NCBI GenBank assembly: GCA_029940235.1
Contig: JAOZRI010000015.1
Span: 1-17,022 of the forward strand
DNA: 17,022 nucleotides
DNA from: Desulfobacula sp.
GTDB lineage: Bacteria > Desulfobacterota > Desulfobacteria > Desulfobacterales > Desulfobacteraceae
Direction: 5' to 3'
The translations under genes were made by a program, and so were the position numbers. The notes under the pieces were generated by a model, which saw only the letters and a list, made by a program, of their open reading frames with translations, did no database searches and was not told where the DNA came from. Positions 15,281-17,022 of this stretch are shown one piece after another. Within the stretch, counting starts at the first letter, position 1, and every line of letters begins with the position of its first letter.

Positions 15281-16558
15281 TTAGAGAGCAGCAAAGGCTT
15301 TCTGGGCAGCAATAATTGTCTTTTCAATATCATCATCTGAATGTGCAAGAGAAACAAAACAGGCTTCAAATTGAGATGGGGCAAAATAAATACCTTTATC
15401 AAGCATAATGTTATAAAATTTTGCAAACTTGTCCAGATCACATGATTTAGCTTCATCAAAATCAAAAATATCCTCACTGGAAAAAAAGAATCCTGCCATT
15501 GAACCCAGATGATTTGTCTTTAAACTCACTCCAGCATTATCTGCGGCCAATTGCAACCCATTCATGAGTTTCTCAGTTTTTTTATCGAGTTCTTCATAAA
15601 CAGTTTTGCTTTGAAGTTCAGTCAAGGTAGCTATTCCTGCTGCCATTGCCAGAGGGTTACCCGAAAGAGTGCCTGCCTGATATACTTTTCCAACAGGCGC
15701 AATATTATCCATAATCTCTTTTTTCCCACCATATGCACCCACAGGCAGTCCACCGCCAATCACTTTTCCAAAACATGACAGATCAGGAGCTATGTTAAAC
15801 AAACCCTGGGCACAATTTTGAGCGACCCTGAAGCCTGTCATGACTTCATCAAAGATTAAAACAGCTCCAAATTTTAAAGTATATTCCCGCAAAGTTTCAA
15901 GGAAATCTTTTTTTGGAGGTATCATACCCATATTGCCGGCAACAGGTTCCACAATAACTCCTGCTACCCTATCACCCATCTCTTCCATAGTTTTGATAAA
16001 ATCTTCAATATCATTAAACTTTATGGACAGTGTATTGGAAATAACAGATTCAGGCACCCCAGGGCTTCCTGGAATACCCAGAGTTGCAACACCTGAACCT
16101 GCAGCAACAAGAAGAGTATCAGCATGACCATGATAGCATCCATCAAATTTTATAATTATATCCCTGCCAGTATATCCACGGGCAAGGCGAATCGCACTCA
16201 TGGTGGCCTCAGTCCCTGAATTTACCATTCTGATTTTTTCAACCGAAGGTACCATATCAATAACAAGACGGGCAAGTTCAGTTTCAAGTTGAGTTGGAGC
16301 GCCAAAACTTGTACCGGTTTTAAGAACTTTTTCCAGGGCCTTTATAACGCACTCTGGCCTGTGACCAAGGATTAAAGGTCCCCAGGAGAGAACATAATCA
16401 ATATATTCTTTTCCATCAACATCATAAATCTTGCTTTGCTCACCTTTTTCTATGAATATGGGCTGTCCCCCAACTGATCCACAGGCTCTTACAGGAGAGT
16501 TAACGCCACCGGGAATAAAATTTTGTGCCTCTTTAAAAAGAGTTTCTGATTTTGACAT
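15281..16558 (-). CDS. hemL: Glutamate-1-semialdehyde 2,1-aminomutase
   Basis: HemL converts glutamate-1-semialdehyde to 5-aminolevulinate, the last step of the C5 route to heme, siroheme and other tetrapyrroles. The 425-residue protein has the usual length and features. Its N-terminal signature includes [12 protein letters not shown] (14-25), NSGTEATM (113-120) lies in the cofactor region, and DGCYHGHAD (139-147) follows. FDEVMTGFR (236-244) supplies the PLP-contacting Asp. K265 in [16 protein letters not shown] is the Schiff-base lysine. [13 protein letters not shown] closes the active site. The start is ATG at 16558, with AAGGAA about 9 bases upstream. It has its own promoter (16611-16640) and heads a likely operon with mpl, the small membrane protein and the hemerythrin. 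High siroheme and cytochrome needs of a sulfate reducer fit, but siroheme itself is not shown here. Confidence 0.96.
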   Translation of the reverse strand: MSKSETLFKEAQNFIPGGVNSPVRACGSVGGQPIFIEKGEQSKIYDVDGKEYIDYVLSWGPLILGHRPECVIKALEKVLKTGTSFGAPTQLETELARLVIDMVPSVEKIRMVNSGTEATMSAIRLARGYTGRDIIIKFDGCYHGHADTLLVAAGSGVATLGIPGSPGVPESVISNTLSIKFNDIEDFIKTMEEMGDRVAGVIVEPVAGNMGMIPPKKDFLETLREYTLKFGAVLIFDEVMTGFRVAQNCAQGLFNIAPDLSCFGKVIGGGLPVGAYGGKKEIMDNIAPVGKVYQAGTLSGNPLAMAAGIATLTELQSKTVYEELDKKTEKLMNGLQLAADNAGVSLKTNHLGSMAGFFFSSEDIFDFDEAKSCDLDKFAKFYNIMLDKGIYFAPSQFEACFVSLAHSDDDIEKTIIAAQKAFAAL

Positions 16559-16610
16559 ATCCTAATTTCCTTATTTTAAAAAATCATTAAATTCAGCAGA
16601 TAAACAATTG

Positions 16611-16640
16611 AATATATCAAACCTCCCTTTAATGGGTCAA
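16611..16640 (-). promoter_or_regulatory. Promoter of hemL
   Basis: On the minus strand TTGACC (-35, complement of 16635-16640) is followed by an 18-base spacer and TATATT (-10, complement of 16611-16616, 5 of 6). Transcription would begin near 16604, giving a leader of about 46 bases before the hemL ATG. It is divergent from the tRNA promoter about 40 bases away. Confidence 0.5.
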
Positions 16641-16675
16641 CCGCTTTTTGCAAAGTCCTGAAAAACAAAAAAATA

Positions 16676-16704
16676 TTGACTTTTTAAGGATTGGCTGTTA
16701 AGTT
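16676..16704 (+). promoter_or_regulatory. Promoter of the tRNA-Lys gene
   Basis: TTGACT (16676-16681), a 17-base spacer and TAAGTT (16699-16704) precede the tRNA. The -10 is a weak match, but the position puts the start about 8 bases before the mature tRNA 5' end, which is usual for stable RNA genes. Confidence 0.45.
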
Positions 16705-16718
16705 TGCACCGTTTTTAT

Positions 16719-16794
16719 GGGCCGTTAGCTCAATTGGTAGAGCAACTGACTCTTAATCAGTAGGTCCCGGGTTCGATCCCCTGACGGCCCACCA
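16719..16794 (+). tRNA. tRNA-Lys, anticodon CUU
   Basis: The 76-base sequence folds as a complete cloverleaf. The acceptor stem GGGCCGT (16719-16725) pairs with ACGGCCC (16784-16790). The D stem GCTC pairs with GAGC. The anticodon stem ACTGA (16745-16749) pairs with TCAGT (16757-16761), with loop CTCTTAA, so the anticodon is CTT (16752-16754), reading AAG (Lys). The T loop is TTCGATC. The discriminator is A, and CCA is encoded (16792-16794). The T stem CCGGG/CCCTG has one C-T mismatch (16768 against 16782), unusual but not disqualifying. A promoter precedes the gene and an intrinsic terminator follows. Confidence 0.95.
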
Positions 16795-16804
16795 TATAAA
16801 ACAA

Positions 16805-16839
16805 AGCTGATAGGCGTTTCCGCTTATTGGCTTTTTTTT
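16805..16839 (+). terminator. Intrinsic terminator of tRNA-Lys
   Basis: AGCTGATAGGCG (16805-16816) pairs along its full 12 positions with CGCTTATTGGCT (16821-16832), counting three G-T wobbles, around a TTTC loop. A run of T residues follows to 16839. It begins 11 bases after the tRNA CCA end. Confidence 0.8.
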
Positions 16840-16876
16840 ATACTCTTCCTTAAACCACCCTAATTTGGTCAAAAAT

Positions 16877-16900
16877 GCACCGAGTTTTGCACCGAGTTTT
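16877..16900. repeat. Tandem 12-bp repeat downstream of tRNA-Lys
   Basis: GCACCGAGTTTT occurs twice in direct tandem (16877-16888, 16889-16900). A related TTTGCACCG sits upstream of the tRNA at 16703-16711 and recurs at 16886-16894. The copies flank the tRNA. Confidence 0.6.
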
Positions 16901-16942
16901 TTAAACAAATTTACCACCTTAATTACAGTCAGGAAAATAAGT

Positions 16943-17022
16943 ATGAATAATATTATATCAAACATTGATTTTAAAAAAGAAAAAATTATTTGTAACTGTG
17001 GTGATATTCAAGATTTAAGAGA
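16943..17022 (+). CDS. Possible start of a plus-strand gene, cut by the window end
   Basis: ATG at 16943 opens a frame that stays open to the window edge (26 codons, beginning MNNIISNIDFKKEKIICNCG). A modest ribosome binding site, CAGGA, lies about 8 bases upstream. With only 26 residues visible the product cannot be named, and a chance frame is possible. I saw no clear promoter between the tRNA terminator and this start. Confidence 0.35.
   Translation, partial: MNNIISNIDFKKEKIICNCGDIQDLR

Noticed and set aside
16877..16900. CRISPR-like repeat
   Set aside because: Only two directly abutting 12-bp units with no spacer and no cas genes.
16753..16965. 70-codon minus-strand frame over tRNA-Lys
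   Set aside because: It reads antisense through the tRNA and terminator, a common source of false genes; no integrase catalytic motifs. Kept only as a hint in the findings.

Overview
The window is AT-rich, bacterial and tightly packed. Its gene content points to a sulfate-reducing deltaproteobacterium (Desulfobacterota), probably of the Desulfobacterales type. The main evidence is a complete Qrc (quinone reductase complex) operon, qrcABCD, which is characteristic of sulfate reducers. System II cytochrome c maturation genes (ccsB/resB, ccsA/resC) lie directly upstream of it on the same strand. No mobile element or CRISPR array is seen. All species-level statements are inference from gene content.

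Almost everything is on the minus strand, so this layout runs left to right while transcription mostly runs right to left. 1-365: no convincing gene, but a sigma70-like promoter serves a small plus-strand membrane protein (366-662). That gene converges on a RecD2-type helicase (741-2909, minus). 2945-8367: the qrc operon, read qrcA (8367) > qrcB > qrcC > qrcD > a 55-residue single-span membrane protein (3034-3201) absent from the supplied ORFs, closed by a strong hairpin/U-tract terminator at 2948-2998. 8368-8716: regulatory region with a good promoter, repeated CTTGTCA motifs and a 16-bp hairpin. 8717-10931: ccsA and ccsB/resB. 10994-12703: a second, RecBCD-type RecD without recB or recC beside it. 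12872-13120: a small Arg-rich protein. 13194-16558: hemL > mpl > small membrane protein > bacteriohemerythrin. 16719-16794: tRNA-Lys(CUU) on the plus strand with its own promoter and terminator, followed by a short repeat-bearing spacer and the start of a possible plus-strand gene cut by the window end.

Functional reading: Qrc takes electrons from periplasmic hydrogenases/formate dehydrogenases via type I cytochrome c3 and reduces menaquinone, feeding the sulfate-reduction chain. The CcsAB pair would attach the hemes of QrcA, and HemL makes the tetrapyrrole precursor. Mpl recycles cell-wall peptide. The hemerythrin could bind O2 or another small ligand in this anaerobe.

Most interesting points: (1) the extra small membrane protein at the end of the qrc operon, a candidate undescribed Qrc-associated subunit; (2) QrcA with one heme site reading F-x-x-C-H instead of C-x-x-C-H; (3) a hemerythrin whose usual HFxxEE iron-ligand His is Tyr; (4) mpl with no conventional start codon able to supply its first beta-strand, with an ATT codon behind a Shine-Dalgarno sequence as the best candidate; (5) paired CTTGTCA motifs around the qrc promoter.
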